Shown one piece after another: positions 50,797 to 60,325 of a DNA stretch of 64,000 bases. The stretch is taken from contig CAVZCC010000008.1 in the NCBI GenBank assembly GCA_963773765.1, forward strand, positions 395,801 to 459,800, in the 5' to 3' direction. The notes under the pieces are model-generated. The model ran no database searches and was not told the DNA's origin. It was given only the letters and a program-made list of their open reading frames with translations. Positions within the stretch are counted from its first letter, which is position 1, and each line of letters opens with the position of its first letter. This DNA comes from CAVZCC01 sp963773765 (GTDB taxonomy: Bacteria; Actinomycetota; Acidimicrobiia; Acidimicrobiales; Microtrichaceae). Both the position numbers and the translations under genes were made by a program.

Positions 50797-53260
50797 TCAT
50801 CCCACGCGCTTCACCGCAATGAGTGCGATGTCATCGTCCACCCGGCGGGCGGCGGCGGAACCCCTGACCTGGATCTGATCCACGATGTCGTCCGCCGAGT
50901 CCTGCGTGACCTCGCCGACCACGGTGACCAGATCGTCCATGGTCTGGTCGATCGCTCGGTCCCGGCGTTCGATGAGGCCGTCGGTGTAGAGCAGGAGCAG
51001 GTCCCCGATCTCGAAGGCCTCCTCCGCAGCTCGGATGTCGGTGGCCGTTCCCAGTCCGAGCATGGGACGGTGTCCATCGATCAGCAGCCTCCCCTGGCGG
51101 CCATGAGGGCGTAGGACCGGATAGGGGTGACCGGCGTTGAGGTACCGAACGGTGTCCCGCTCCGTGTCGATCTCGACGATCTGCGCCGTTGCCAGGTACG
51201 CGGCGACGGTCCAGGACGAGGTCCGCCTGGTCCATGACGGACTCGATGGGGTGATCGGACTCGAGCAGGTGGTGGACGACCGACTTCAGTTCCGCCATGG
51301 CGGCGACGGCCTCGGACCCGTGGCCGGTGATGTCGCCGATCACGACGAAGGTCCGACCCTCCGCGGCGGCGATCACATCGTAGAAATCGCCACCCAACCC
51401 GACGACGGTCATGGCCGGTGCGTAGCGGAAGGCGATCGTCGAGGCCATCCACCGATGGCACGTCCGGAAGCAGGTCTCGTTGGAGCTGGACGATGACCTC
51501 GTGCTCCTGGTCTGCGAGTGCCGTGCCGAGCGAGGGTCTGTCCGATCAGGTCGGACACGGTGGCGAGCACGGAGTCCTCGGTCTGGGTCGGTGCCCGCGG
51601 ACCGGCCCATTCGACCCTCACCAGCGCGACGGTCCGGCCCTCTGCGTCTCGGACCGGACGGTCGACGGTCCCCGCGGGATCCGTGCGCCCACCCGCGTCG
51701 ACCCCGACCAGCTCCGCCGATCGGGCGTCCACCAACGGGGCGACGAGGAGGTCGACGGCACGGCGGACGTCGTCAGAGGTGTGCGCCGACGCGAGCGTAC
51801 GGGCAAGGATGCTCAGTCGTCGGGTCCGATGCTGGACCACCTCGGTGATGACCGCTCGTTCCATGGCGCGGCTGGCCAGCTCCGCAACGGTGGTCGCGGC
51901 AAAGGCGCGGTCCTCGGCCTGTTCTGGGGTCAAGGGCTTGGTCCAGCCGAAGGCGACTGCTCCCACGCACGTGCCGCTGGTGAACATCAGGGGTGTGCTG
52001 ATCAGCTCGACCACGGGGAGCGTCCCAGCTCCGCCCACCACCTCCAGCCGACAGCCCAACACCTCAGGATCGACCGCCGCCACCTGCCTCGCCCCGTCGA
52101 TGGAGCCACGGACAGGATCCGGGAGCCACCGGTCCACCGCACCTGGCTCGTCCTGCGACTCCTCCGGAGCGACGGGTTCGCCCTCCGGGACCTCCGGAGT
52201 CCGGCGAACGACGACGCTCCACTGGGCGTCCAGTATCGGCTCGGCGTGCCGCGCCACCTGGGCCAGCACGGTGGAGGAGTCCAGCGAACCGGCGAGCAAC
52301 TGGCCCAGTTCGGCGACGCCACGGTTCCGTCGGGACAGGCGCGCCAGTCGGGCACGCTGACGATGGTCGCGGATCGCCGCCCACCCGACACCCACTGCCA
52401 GACAGCACGTCCCCAGACCGATCACCAACGGAAGTCGGAGGTCCATGCCGTGCGCCCACGTCCACGGTGACCTGGAATCGTCGCCCCGCCACGTCGAACG
52501 ACTGCGTCGCACCGTCGGTGGGAGCACCCGTCAGGTCGTCGCCGTCCATGCGCAACTCGAAGCCTGCCAGTGAGCGGACGTCGATCCCGGACCTGCTGAT
52601 CAGGTCCTGGATCGTGAGGCCACTCGTGACCACACCGATGGCCTCGCCGGTGGGTGTATGGACCGCCTGGACGACCGAGAGCCCTGCACGGGCCCCCGTC
52701 ACCGTCGAGATGCGGTCCGACAGCACGGGAGTCTCCGAGAACAGGGCGGCGTTCGCCGCTGCCCTGCGGACCGGGTCGCTGGCGATGTCGAAGCCGAGCA
52801 CGCGGTCGGTGGTCTCGGTCCTCGGATAGACGTCGACGACGACGAACGCCGGGTCCCGAATCGCCGCCGGGCGGAACCCACCGGCGCCGTCGGTGTCCCG
52901 GATGGTCAGGCCCTTCGCCTGCTCGACCACCTCCCGCTCGTCGGGCGCGACGATCTGGGCGAAGGCGAGGGCGGGGTACAGGGAGTCATCGACGACCTGG
53001 CGGGCGAACAGGACATAGGCGGCCGGATCGAACCTTCCGCTCACCGCGACTGCATCGACGCCGCGGAGCGAGCCGACCGTCTCCGCGAACGCCGCCCTCA
53101 ACCGGGTCGCCGCGTCCTCCGCCGCCCGGGTGTCGTACTCCTGCACGGCAGTGCGTTCCTCCCGCACCGCAAACAGGGTGGCGAGCACACCGACCAGCAC
53201 GAGGGCGTAGAGGCCGAGCAGTCCCGCAGAACGCCGGCCACCTGCCCCTGGCTGTCGCAT
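50797..53260 (-). CDS. Membrane CHASE-GAF-type PP2C (RsbU/SpoIIE-like) phosphatase, frame broken
   Basis: About 820 residues when breaks near 52450, 51515, 51440 and 51215 are repaired. Order: a helix (LLGLYALVLVGVLATLFAV), an extracellular CHASE domain (YVLFARQVVDDSLYPALAFAQIV, FDIASDPVRRAA), a second helix (VIGLGTCCLAVGVGW), a GAF-like region (AELGQLLAGSLDSSTVLAQVARHAEPIL), then a PP2C/SpoIIE phosphatase: MTVVGLGGDFYDVIAAAEGRTFVVIGDITGHGSEA, VRYLNAGHPYPVL, LLLYTDGLIERRD and VDDDIALIAVK. Such proteins dephosphorylate anti-anti-sigma factors to activate SigB-type responses. TACCCT lies 6 bases before the ATG, a leaderless housekeeping promoter. Confidence 0.85.
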
Positions 53261-53266
53261 GAGGTC

Positions 53267-53272
53267 AGGGTA
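53267..53272 (-). promoter_or_regulatory. Leaderless -10 box TACCCT
   Basis: Reverse complement of 53267-53272, 6 bases before the phosphatase ATG. A GGATTC/GAATCC inverted repeat lies just upstream near 53290-53307. Confidence 0.5.
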
Positions 53273-53335
53273 CCAACTTCATGGACTTGGGATTCCGGAA
53301 AAGAATCCTGCTCTGACACGCCGGTCACCACGGTG

Positions 53336-54100
53336 TCACCGGTCGCCGCCGTGTCCTTGGGTGGCTGCGTCGGCCCGGCGGCTCGGCGGCATCACTCTGT
53401 GCGCGCACCCGACTGCGAAGCCGGCCACCGGTCGGCCGGGCCACGGTCGCGGGAGGCCCACGGGGTCTCCACATCGCTGCTGCTCGCGCCGGGCCACAGG
53501 GGCGGTGAGGTGCCGCACGCTGCGGGCTCCCGCCTCGGTGAGTGCCTCGATGACCGGACCCTCCGCCCCGGCCGCGACACGGACGCCGACGACCGCCCAC
53601 GGGTCCTCCGGGGTGAACTCACCTTCCTGCTGCGCTCTCCGGACGGCGCCGATGAGGAACGCGGCACTGGACACTCCCAGCGCCCCTGCGGCCATGATCC
53701 CGAGACCGAACAGCCACCGTTGACCCTCCGGCCAGTCCAGGACGAGCAGGAACGGCAGGGCCAGCACCGCGCCGACGAGGAGCCCTACCCCACCCCAGAC
53801 CACGGCCCCCCGCATCATGGGACCGCTCCACAGACCGACGGCCACCGTCATGGCGGCATCGTCGACCTCGGCACGCTGATTCACGGCCAAGGCGTCGAGC
53901 ACGTCGTCCTTGCGGCCGACCGACACGTCGAGGCCGGGCCGACCGGCCAGTGGTTCGGCTGCTGGTCCCGCTTCGTCCCTGGTGGTGAAGGTGGCCAGCA
54001 CGGTGGTCCGCCGGCCACCCTCGCCCCGTCCCACGCCGTCGCGACGCGTCCGATCCGGTCCGGCGTGGGCGGACGGACGGCCTCCAGATGGTGGTGCCAC
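53336..54100 (-). CDS. General-stress-like membrane protein
   Basis: 254 residues from GTG 54100, with GAGGAG 6 bases upstream. After a basic start, TTVLATFTTRDEAGPAAEPL and DVSVGRKDDVLDAL resemble the small alpha/beta fold of general stress protein 17M-type domains. A glycine-rich helix pair follows (MRGAVVWGGVGLLVGAVLALPFLLV, LFGLGIMAAGALGVSSAAFLIGAV) and then a second soluble part. The C-terminus past ~residue 205 looks unprotein-like, so a break near 53480 is possible. Membership is inferred, not certain. Confidence 0.6.
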   Translation of the reverse strand: MAPPSGGRPSAHAGPDRTRRDGVGRGEGGRRTTVLATFTTRDEAGPAAEPLAGRPGLDVSVGRKDDVLDALAVNQRAEVDDAAMTVAVGLWSGPMMRGAVVWGGVGLLVGAVLALPFLLVLDWPEGQRWLFGLGIMAAGALGVSSAAFLIGAVRRAQQEGEFTPEDPWAVVGVRVAAGAEGPVIEALTEAGARSVRHLTAPVARREQQRCGDPVGLPRPWPGRPVAGFAVGCAHRVMPPSRRADAATQGHGGDR

Positions 54101-54148
54101 GGGTTCTCCTCGTCGACGGGGGACTTCGTTCCTGTGCTCGGACAGCCC

Positions 54149-54154
54149 CTACCC
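54149..54154 (-). promoter_or_regulatory. GGGTAG element in shared 16-bp motif
   Basis: Reverse of 54149-54154 lies inside GGCCCGATGGGGTAGG, which recurs exactly before the DUF6328 gene near 57376. No good -35 is visible for either. Confidence 0.35.
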
Positions 54155-54198
54155 CATCGGGCCCTGGCCACCACCCCGGCACGCCGAATGAGGACCGG

Positions 54199-54223
54199 GT
54201 CTGCGACGCCGCCGGCCGGGTAG
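54199..54223 (+). promoter_or_regulatory. SigB-like promoter GTCT-N15-GGGTAG
   Basis: GTCT (54199-54202), 15 bases, GGGTAG (54218-54223), 10 bases before GTG 54234. Confidence 0.6.
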
Positions 54224-54233
54224 GGCGTGTGGC

Positions 54234-54799
54234 GTGAGCACACACCGCAGCCGCTTCGCCCGTTCGCTCCACGACCTCGGCCTCGCCGCCTGGTTCGGAG
54301 GTTCGTTCATGGGAGCAGTGGGGGTCAACCGATCGGCGGCCGGCGTCGCCCGGAAGAAGGACACGACCAGCGTGGCCGGCGCCGGATGGTCGGCCTGGAC
54401 ACCGGTCAACCTGGCTGCCATCGGCGCCTACCTCGTCGGCAGCACCGACCTGACCTTGGAGAACAGGCTGCGCATCGCGGGCCGCGACGGGGTCAGGCGA
54501 ACCGCAGCGGTCAAGGCGGGACTCACTGCAGTGGCGCTGGGCGCCACCGGCTACTCGCGCTACATCGGGCAACGGATCATCGACGCCAAGGGGACCCCCG
54601 CCGAGGACGGAACGACCCCCGTCGACGACACCGCGCCCAGATCGCCGCCGCGCAGCGGCAGCTCGCTGTGCTCCAGTGGGTGATTCCCGCCACGACGGGC
54701 GCACTCATCGCGCACTCGGCGCTCGTGGGCGACCATCGGCCAGGATCGGGACGGGTCGGGTCTTTCCGCCCTGGATACGGGGTACCCATCTCTGGATGA
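54234..54799 (+). CDS. Unknown protein of the stress region, frame break near 54640
   Basis: About 188 residues after repair. The first part (SRFARSLHDLGLAAWFGGSFMGAVGVN) and NLAAIGAYLVGSTDLTLENRLRIAG contain a GG-rich hydrophobic segment; after the break the frame continues AQIAAAQRQLAVLQWVIPATTGALIAHSAL. It looks like a small membrane-associated protein with two weak helices. The C-terminal end overlaps the next ATG (ATGA). No family name can be given with confidence. Confidence 0.6.
54760..54785 (+). promoter_or_regulatory. SigB-like promoter GTCT-N16-GGGTAC
   Basis: GTCT (54760-54763), 16 bases, GGGTAC (54780-54785), 10 bases before the ATG of the zinc-ribbon gene. Confidence 0.55.
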
Positions 54800-55220
54800 C
54801 CACCACCGGCGACAGGGACGACCCACTGGCACCGGAGCCTCCTCGCGATGCGGCTGGCGCGGCGGGTGCCACCGGCAGTGTCGCCGATCGTTCCCAGGTG
54901 GAGGTGGAGCGTCACCTGGCGGAGGAGGGCTTCGGGGGCAGTTCGGGGCACGGGAAGGAGCACGGGTCCTGTGCTTCGCCTGCCACCGGGAGTTCGGGGC
55001 CGATGCAGTTCACGCTGACGAGGCGCGCCGGGTCGAAGGAGAGTCGGATCCCGCTGACATGGCGATCCTGGTCCCGGTGACGTGTCCCCGTTGCGGCACC
55101 GCAGGAACGATGGTCCTGCAGTTCGGACCCATGGCCAGCCCCGAGGAGTCCGACGTGATCGCAGCGCTGCAGCGGGTGCCCAGCGCCCTCGACCCGACGG
55201 ACGGCTCCGCCTCCAGCTGA
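54796..55220 (+). CDS. Small double-CxxC zinc-ribbon protein, frame break near 54965
   Basis: About 141 residues when one G is added to the GGG run near 54965. The first half is acidic and disordered-looking (TTTGDRDDPLAPEPPRDAAG), ending VERHLAEEGFGGS. The second half, in another frame, gives VLCFACHREFGADAV and LVPVTCPRCGTAGTMVLQFG, two CxxC knuckles spaced to bind one zinc. The end is a Ser/Ala tail. Such ribbons bind nucleic acid or partner proteins; the role here is unknown. No homologue is recognised from memory. Confidence 0.6.
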
Positions 55221-55235
55221 TCGATCGTGCGACGC

Positions 55236-56746
55236 TCAGTGGGGATCGTCGAGCGGACGGTTCGCAGGTCCGGCCAGGATCATCCCGTCCTGGTCGAACC
55301 GTGAACCGTGGCAGGGGCAGTCCCAGGTGTGCTCGGCCGTGTTCCACACCACCTGACAGCCGAGGTGTGGGCAGGTCGCGGACCGGGTGACGAGCGACCC
55401 GTCAGATCGCCGGTGGGCCGCGACCGTGGTGCCGTCGAGGTCCACGATGCCGCCCTCGCCCGCGACCAGGGACTCAGCTGATGGACGACGCAAGGACGCT
55501 ATCCGGTCACCCACGAGGTGGCCGGCCACCGACAGATTGGTGGTGACCACCCCGGCCGCGGCTCGGGGCGAGGAACCAACCGCCGTGGGTCGAACAGGTG
55601 CGCCCAGTCGGGGGGTTCGCCCTCCAGTGCGTCGGCGATCAGCAGGCTGGCGGCCCCGGCATGGGTGAAGCCCCACTTCTTGAACCCGGAGGCGACGAAC
55701 ATGCCGCGATCGGGGTCGTCAGGGGCGCCCCGCACGCGGCCGATGAACGGAACGGCATCCACCGGGACGAGATCGTGGGCGGCCCACCTGGCCTCGAAGC
55801 GTTCGACGTCGAAGTGGGCCGTGACCCATCGGGCCAGCTTCTCGGTGGTGGCGCCTGGTGTCACCGCCCTCGCCCACCCGGTGGCCACCGCCGCCGAAGA
55901 TCCCGACCCGCGCCCCGGGCCGAACCGGACGGACGGACCGCGACGGCGAGTCGATGCTGAGGTGCAGTCCGTCGGGCAGCGGCCCGGTCAAGGTCGCGGC
56001 CAATGCATAGGACATCATGGGTTCGGCCCGGGCGAACAGGACCCGCGGGTCTGACGTGGGGAGCAACGTGGCGATCACCACCGCATCCGCCTCCACCGGC
56101 CCACGCGACGTGTGCACGCGGAGGGGACCGTCGCCGTCAACGCCCAGAACGCGGCATCTCTGCACCACCGGGACCCCGCCCGCGCAGTCGGTCCTGGAGT
56201 CCGAGGCACAGTTTCACGGGGTCGAGCGAGGCCTGGTCCTCCAACCGCAGCGCCGCAACCGCGTCCACCGGCAGGTCGAGGCTGTCGACCAGGCTCACCG
56301 GCAGGCCGGCGTCCGCCGCCGCCCGGAACTCCTCCTGGAGCTTGGAGGAGCCCTGCGGCGTGGTCGTGTACGTGCTGGCCCAGGTGCGGTGCCAGTCGCA
56401 GTCGATCGCCAACCGCTCGACCGTCGCCGCGATGTGGTCCAGGCCCGCGAGGTTGGCCGCCACGTAGCGCCGGGCTCCGTGCGCCCCGTGCAGCGCCGCC
56501 ACCCGTGACACGCTGGCGCCGTGCAGGGCACTCACCTTTGCCGGTGCCGACCGTGGTGCCGGATGCCGCAGCGTTCGCCTCCAGCACGGTGACCCGGCGG
56601 CCACGTGCCGCGAACTCCGTGGCCACCAGGAGTCCCGTGATGCCGGCGCCGACGACAACGACACCACTCGTGGTGGGCGGATCTCCGGTGGTCGGGCGGC
56701 CCGGGCCGGACACGGCCGGTCCACGCTGCTGCCAGTAGCTCGTCAT
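55236..56746 (-). CDS. FAD-dependent oxidoreductase with C-terminal Rieske domain, frame broken
   Basis: About 503 residues with breaks near 56540, 56185, 55865 and 55565. The N-terminus holds an FAD Rossmann motif (VVVVGAGITGLLVATEFAARG) and the DAO-type fold (ALHGAHGARRYVAANLAGLD, ADAVVIATLLPTSDP, RGMFVASGFKKWGFTHAGAA). The C-terminal ~90 residues are a Rieske [2Fe-2S] domain with CPHLGC and CPCHGSRF and the usual two Cys/His pairs. This FAD-Rieske fusion is common in actinobacteria and bacilli; substrate unknown. GGAGG lies upstream of the ATG. It may share a transcript with the DUF6328 gene. Confidence 0.85.
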
Positions 56747-56775
56747 GCTGCAGGCACCTCCTGCAGGCCGGGTAC

Positions 56776-57366
56776 TCACCCGTCGGTCGTGTTGTCGTGC
56801 GGACCGGCGTCGTTCTCGCGGCCGTCGAGCATGGGGATGACCAGCCACAGGACGACGATCATCGAGGTGATCGCCGAGGCGGCGCCGACGGCGGCCCAGG
56901 GTCCGAAGACGAAGCGGGTGACACAGAACAGCGCCGAGACGGTGGCCAGACCGAGGAAGCCGAGACCGATCTCCAGCATGCGGATGGCCCACACCAGGCG
57001 GGCCGACCGGGCGGTCCGGCGGGCGACGCGGTGGAACGCGGTCGGCGCGACGAAGGAGACGGTGGCGGCGGCGGCACTCGACAGGGCCACGCCGAAAGCG
57101 ATGCGTTCCACGTCGTCGATCCGGTCGAAGCCGGTGGCGAACGGAACCGTCAGCAGGAAGCCCATGAGGACCTGCACGCCCGGCAGGAGCACGCGCAGCT
57201 CCTGGAGGAGGCCGTAGTACCGCTGTCGCAGCTCGTCCCGGTCGCGGCGGTCATCCAGTTCGCCGGCCGGACGGTCGTGCACGTAGGGCGACGCCTGGTC
57301 GGTCGTGCGGTCTTTGCCGCTCCGTCGATCCCCCACCTGGTCGAGCACCACCGTCGTGTCGGGCAC
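56776..57366 (-). CDS. DUF6328-type four-helix membrane protein
   Basis: 196 residues from GTG 57366. After a ~65-residue charged start, RYYGLLQELRVLLPGVQVLMGFLLTVPFATGF opens the membrane part, followed by three helices (VALSSAAAATVSFVAP, MLEIGLGFLGLATVSALFCV, AITSMIVVLWLVIPML). The LQELR..PGVQVLxGFLLTVPF block is the hallmark of a widespread actinobacterial family of unknown function. GGGTAG lies 9 bases before the start within a motif shared with 54149. Confidence 0.82.
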   Translation of the reverse strand: MPDTTVVLDQVGDRRSGKDRTTDQASPYVHDRPAGELDDRRDRDELRQRYYGLLQELRVLLPGVQVLMGFLLTVPFATGFDRIDDVERIAFGVALSSAAAATVSFVAPTAFHRVARRTARSARLVWAIRMLEIGLGFLGLATVSALFCVTRFVFGPWAAVGAASAITSMIVVLWLVIPMLDGRENDAGPHDNTTDG

Positions 57367-57575
57367 GGACGGGTCCTACCCCATCGGGCCTCCGCCGATG
57401 CGCGGTCTGAGCGGTTCACCCCCGGGGAAGGTGGAGAGCCACACTGACCAGCCCTGACTCACGGAGGCACCGACATGCCGGAGATGTCCGAGGTGCGACG
57501 GCCTGCCAAGGCGGACCCCGCCGGCCCACGGGCCCGCGAGGTCCCCGATCGGGGACGTGACAGCCGGGGAGACCG

Positions 57576-58119
57576 GTGACGGCAGGCAACGGCCTCCCGG
57601 ACGATGGCCCGACGGCCGGGTCCACACAGGAGGGTCAGGTCGTCCGGCGGCCGGACGGGGTTGGCGACGAGCTCGTCGAGGCGATCGGGAAGCTGTCCGA
57701 GGGCTTCGAATACCTCAAGCGGGCGCGGGGCCACCTGTACGGGTTCCACCAGTTGACCGGGCGGGCCGACATCCTGTTCGGCGACGCCGCGGACCTGCTG
57801 GACGCGTGCCGGACAGGCCGAGGACGCGGCCCGCATCCGCGAGGAGATCGTCGGGCGGAACGTGCTGGACGGGCGGTGGACGTTCCAGATCGTCGAGGAG
57901 TTCGACGACGTCTACCACGCACCGGTCCGGGAGATCGTTCGGGGGCTCGAGACACAGCACATGGCCGGTCGCCGCCACGTGTTCGAATCCGAGTTGAAGG
58001 AGCGGCGCCGATCGAGCGGCCGGCCGGGCCACGAAGCCCGGCCCCCGGCGGCGCACAGCCCAGCGGTCGAGGTCGCAGGACGGGCTGCGGCTGATCCTCC
58101 GACGGCAGCGTCGTCGTGA
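57576..58119 (+). CDS. Conserved actinobacterial protein of unknown function, frame break near 57812
   Basis: About 181 residues after repair. The core reads ELVEAIGKLSEGFEYLKRARGHLYGFHQLTGRADILFGDAADLL, then after the break AEDAARIREEIVGRNVLDGRWTFQIVEEFDDVYHAPVREIVR and HVFESELKERRR. This is a common soluble protein in stress loci of actinobacteria, without known function. GGGGAGA precedes the GTG. The stop overlaps the YihY-type start (GTGA). Confidence 0.7.
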
Positions 58120-59056
58120 CCCTCCCGTTCGGGCACCGCCGACCGGACGGTCCCGGCACGAGCGGTCCGGGCGGACGGCGCGACCCTGCCGCCGGCATCC
58201 CGGCCACCGGTTGGGCTGACGTCCTGGCCCGGACATGGGTCGAGGCCAAGCGCGACCATGTGCCCCTGTTGGCAGCCGGTGTCGCGTCTACGCGCTCCTG
58301 GCCCTCGTCCCCGCGCTCATCGCTGCCGTGTCCCTGTACGGCTTGGCGTCGGATCCTGCGGACGTGGGCCGCCAGGTGGAGGACCTGACGGGCGGACTGC
58401 CGTCCTCGGCCCAAGACCTGCTCGTCGACCAGCTCGACCGGCTGGCCAGGACCTCCGGCGCCGGCCTCTCATTGGCCGCGGTCGGAGGTCTCCTGGTTGC
58501 CCTGTGGTCCGCCTCCAGCGGCATCCGGCATCTCGTCCAGGCACTCAACACCGCCTACGACGTGGAGGAGGGTCGTGGGCCGGTCGAGCTCCGCCTCACC
58601 AGTCTGGGCATGACGGCCGGGGCCATCGCCTTCTCCGCCCTCGCCGTCGCCCTGATCGCCGTCCTGCCTGAGCTGCTGGACTCGGCCGGTCTCGGCGAAG
58701 CGGCCCGGGCAACGCTCCGGATTCTCCGCTGGCCGGTGCTGGCGGTTCTCTTCATGGCGGCACTGGCCGCGCTCTACCGTTACGGGCCGGATCGCGACAC
58801 GCCCCGGCGGCGCTCGGCATCATGGGGTGCTGCGGCAGCGACGGTGGCCTGGCTCGTGGGCTCCATCTTGTTCGGCCTCTACAGCGACACACTCGGCTCC
58901 TTCAGGACGACTTACGGACCCATGGCTGGTGTGGTGGTCCTGTTGCTCTGGCTGCTGCTCACGGCGGTGTCCATCTTGTTGGGCGCCGAACTGGACGCGG
59001 AACTGGAGCGACAGTCGGCGCGGGACCCGACGGTCGACGGGCCGGACGTCTCCTGA
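58116..59056 (+). CDS. YihY/BrkB family membrane protein, frame break near 58285
   Basis: About 313 residues. The family signature GVAFYALLALVPALIAAVSLYGL appears once a missing T is restored near 58285; then WSASSGIRHLVQALNTAYDVEEGR, RRRSASWGAAAATVAWLVGSILFGLY and GVVVLLLWLLLTAVSILLGAELDAELERQ. Six helices are predicted. Start GTG 58116 overlaps the preceding stop. It is a second, divergent copy of the type at 40394-41440. Confidence 0.85.
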
Positions 59057-59082
59057 CGGTTCCAGAGGCCCACCTCGAGTGC

Positions 59083-59119
59083 GGTGTGGGTCCCGATCGA
59101 ACGGATCGGGACCCGCACC
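59083..59119. terminator. 16-bp hairpin terminator
   Basis: Arms 59083-59098 and 59104-59119 pair throughout with one G-T pair, around the exact GGGTCCCGATC/GATCGGGACCC core, with loop GAACG. It lies 27 bases after the YihY stop. Confidence 0.75.
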
Positions 59120-59332
59120 CGGACGGAGGAGCGACCAGTTCGGTCAGTCGGCACCCGCCCCGATGTCGTCCTCCGTCGTTTCCATGGCCTCGCCCTCGGG
59201 ATCACGGGAGCCGGTGTCGGGTCGAGGAGCGCCCGGTCGCTCGGGATCGTCGACGTCGTCGTCCGGCCGTCCGGGTGGTGGACCCGCGGCTCGCGGCAGC
59301 GCTCCGGCGGACCCGCTGCCGGACGGGGCCGT

Positions 59333-59898
59333 TCAGGAGGACGCCGTCCGGACCTGCTGCGTGGCCTGGGTGGTGGCCTCCTGGGCAGCACGGGCGACGT
59401 CCTCCTTGACGTGGGCCGCCTCGTCCTTGGCGACGGATGCGACCTCGCCGGCGGCCTCCTTGGCCGCTCCGGCGACCGTTCCCGCAGCTTCCTCCAACTG
59501 CGGCTCGACCCGCTCGAGGAGGTGTTCCTCGGACCGGCTGGGGGGCAGGAGCGACCCGGCCAGGAAGCCGACGCCGAAGGCCACGAGTCCTGCGGCCAGT
59601 GGGCTGCCCTCCACGCGTTCCTCCACTGCGTCGACCGCCTGGCCCGGCGCCCGGGTGATCGCCTGACCTGCACCGCCGCCCTCGTCGCCGGGGTGACGGG
59701 CCCGGTCGACGGCCGATGAGCGGGACGACCGTGGGGGACCCATCACGCGCTCCGCCACTCCGCCGCCCGGGCCCGGGCCCGGCCCCGACCGCGCTCCATC
59801 ATCCGGTTGGGACTGATCCGGTCCCCGATGGCGTTCAGGTCCCGCCCGAGATCCTCTCGCTGGGACGCGATGTCGTGTCGGAGGTTCTCGGGGCTCAC
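59333..59898 (-). CDS. DUF3618 protein, frame break near 59770
   Basis: About 188 residues from GTG 59898, which overlaps the holin-type stop (GTGA). The N-terminal DUF3618 block is VSPENLRHDIASQREDLGRDLNAIGDRISPNRM; after the break a linker leads to one helix (PLAAGLVAFGVGFLAGSLLPP) and an Ala/Glu/Val-rich amphipathic tail (AAGTVAGAAKEAAGEVASVAKDEA), typical of this family. Such proteins are found with phage-holin-like genes, as here, in actinobacterial stress loci. The same frame stays open for 62 codons after the stop, possibly a lost extension. Confidence 0.75.
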
Positions 59899-60325
59899 TG
59901 CATCTGTCGTCGCTCCACTGGACGTCCTCCTTGAGGGTTGCGATGGTCTTGGGTGCGAGGTCGGACCGTGCCCGATCGAGTTGCGAGCGTCCACGGACGT
60001 AGAACAGGCCGGCCACCATGGCCAGAGCCACCGAGACGATGAGGAAGGCCCAGCCCGCCGGCATCAGCTCTGCCAGACCCCAGGCCGCGGCGACGCACCC
60101 GAGGAGCAGGGCCAGGTGGGCCAGGACGGCCGCAGACCCGAAGGCCCCGGCAGTGCGCCCGGCCTCACGTGCCTCGTCCCGGAGCTCGGTGCGGGCGAGC
60201 TGCACCTGGGTGGTGACCAACTGGCCCAGGTCCTCGCCCAGTCGCCCGAACAGTTCGCCCAACGACAGGTCATCATCGACCGGCCGGCGGTCGGTGCGTT
60301 CCGGATCGCGACGGTCGGTGCTCAT
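59895..60325 (-). CDS. Phage-holin-like (DUF1469) membrane protein
   Basis: About 142 residues from ATG 60325. LSLGELFGRLGEDLGQLVTTQVQLARTELRDEAREAGRTAGAF is the DUF1469 amphipathic N-terminus, then two helices (AVLAHLALLLGCVAAAWGLAELM, GWAFLIVSVALAMVAGLFYV) and ATLKEDVQW near the end. As written the frame runs on past the overlap with the DUF3618 gene; one indel near 59905 would give the normal stop at 59895 (RRQMQ end) and a GTGA overlap. Despite the name this is a housekeeping envelope-stress protein, not a prophage gene. Confidence 0.8.

Noticed and set aside
50651..50878. A 76-codon plus-strand frame
   Set aside because: No ribosome site, no protein-like pattern, and it runs into the end of the phosphatase gene on the other strand.
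57975..57995. GTTCGAATCC resembling a tRNA T-loop
   Set aside because: It lies within a coding frame and no acceptor stem, D-arm or anticodon arm can be drawn around it.
59148..59332. Open frame continuing 62 codons after the DUF3618 stop
   Set aside because: Acidic Pro/Gly-rich sequence without a start or ribosome site; could be a lost extension but cannot be supported.
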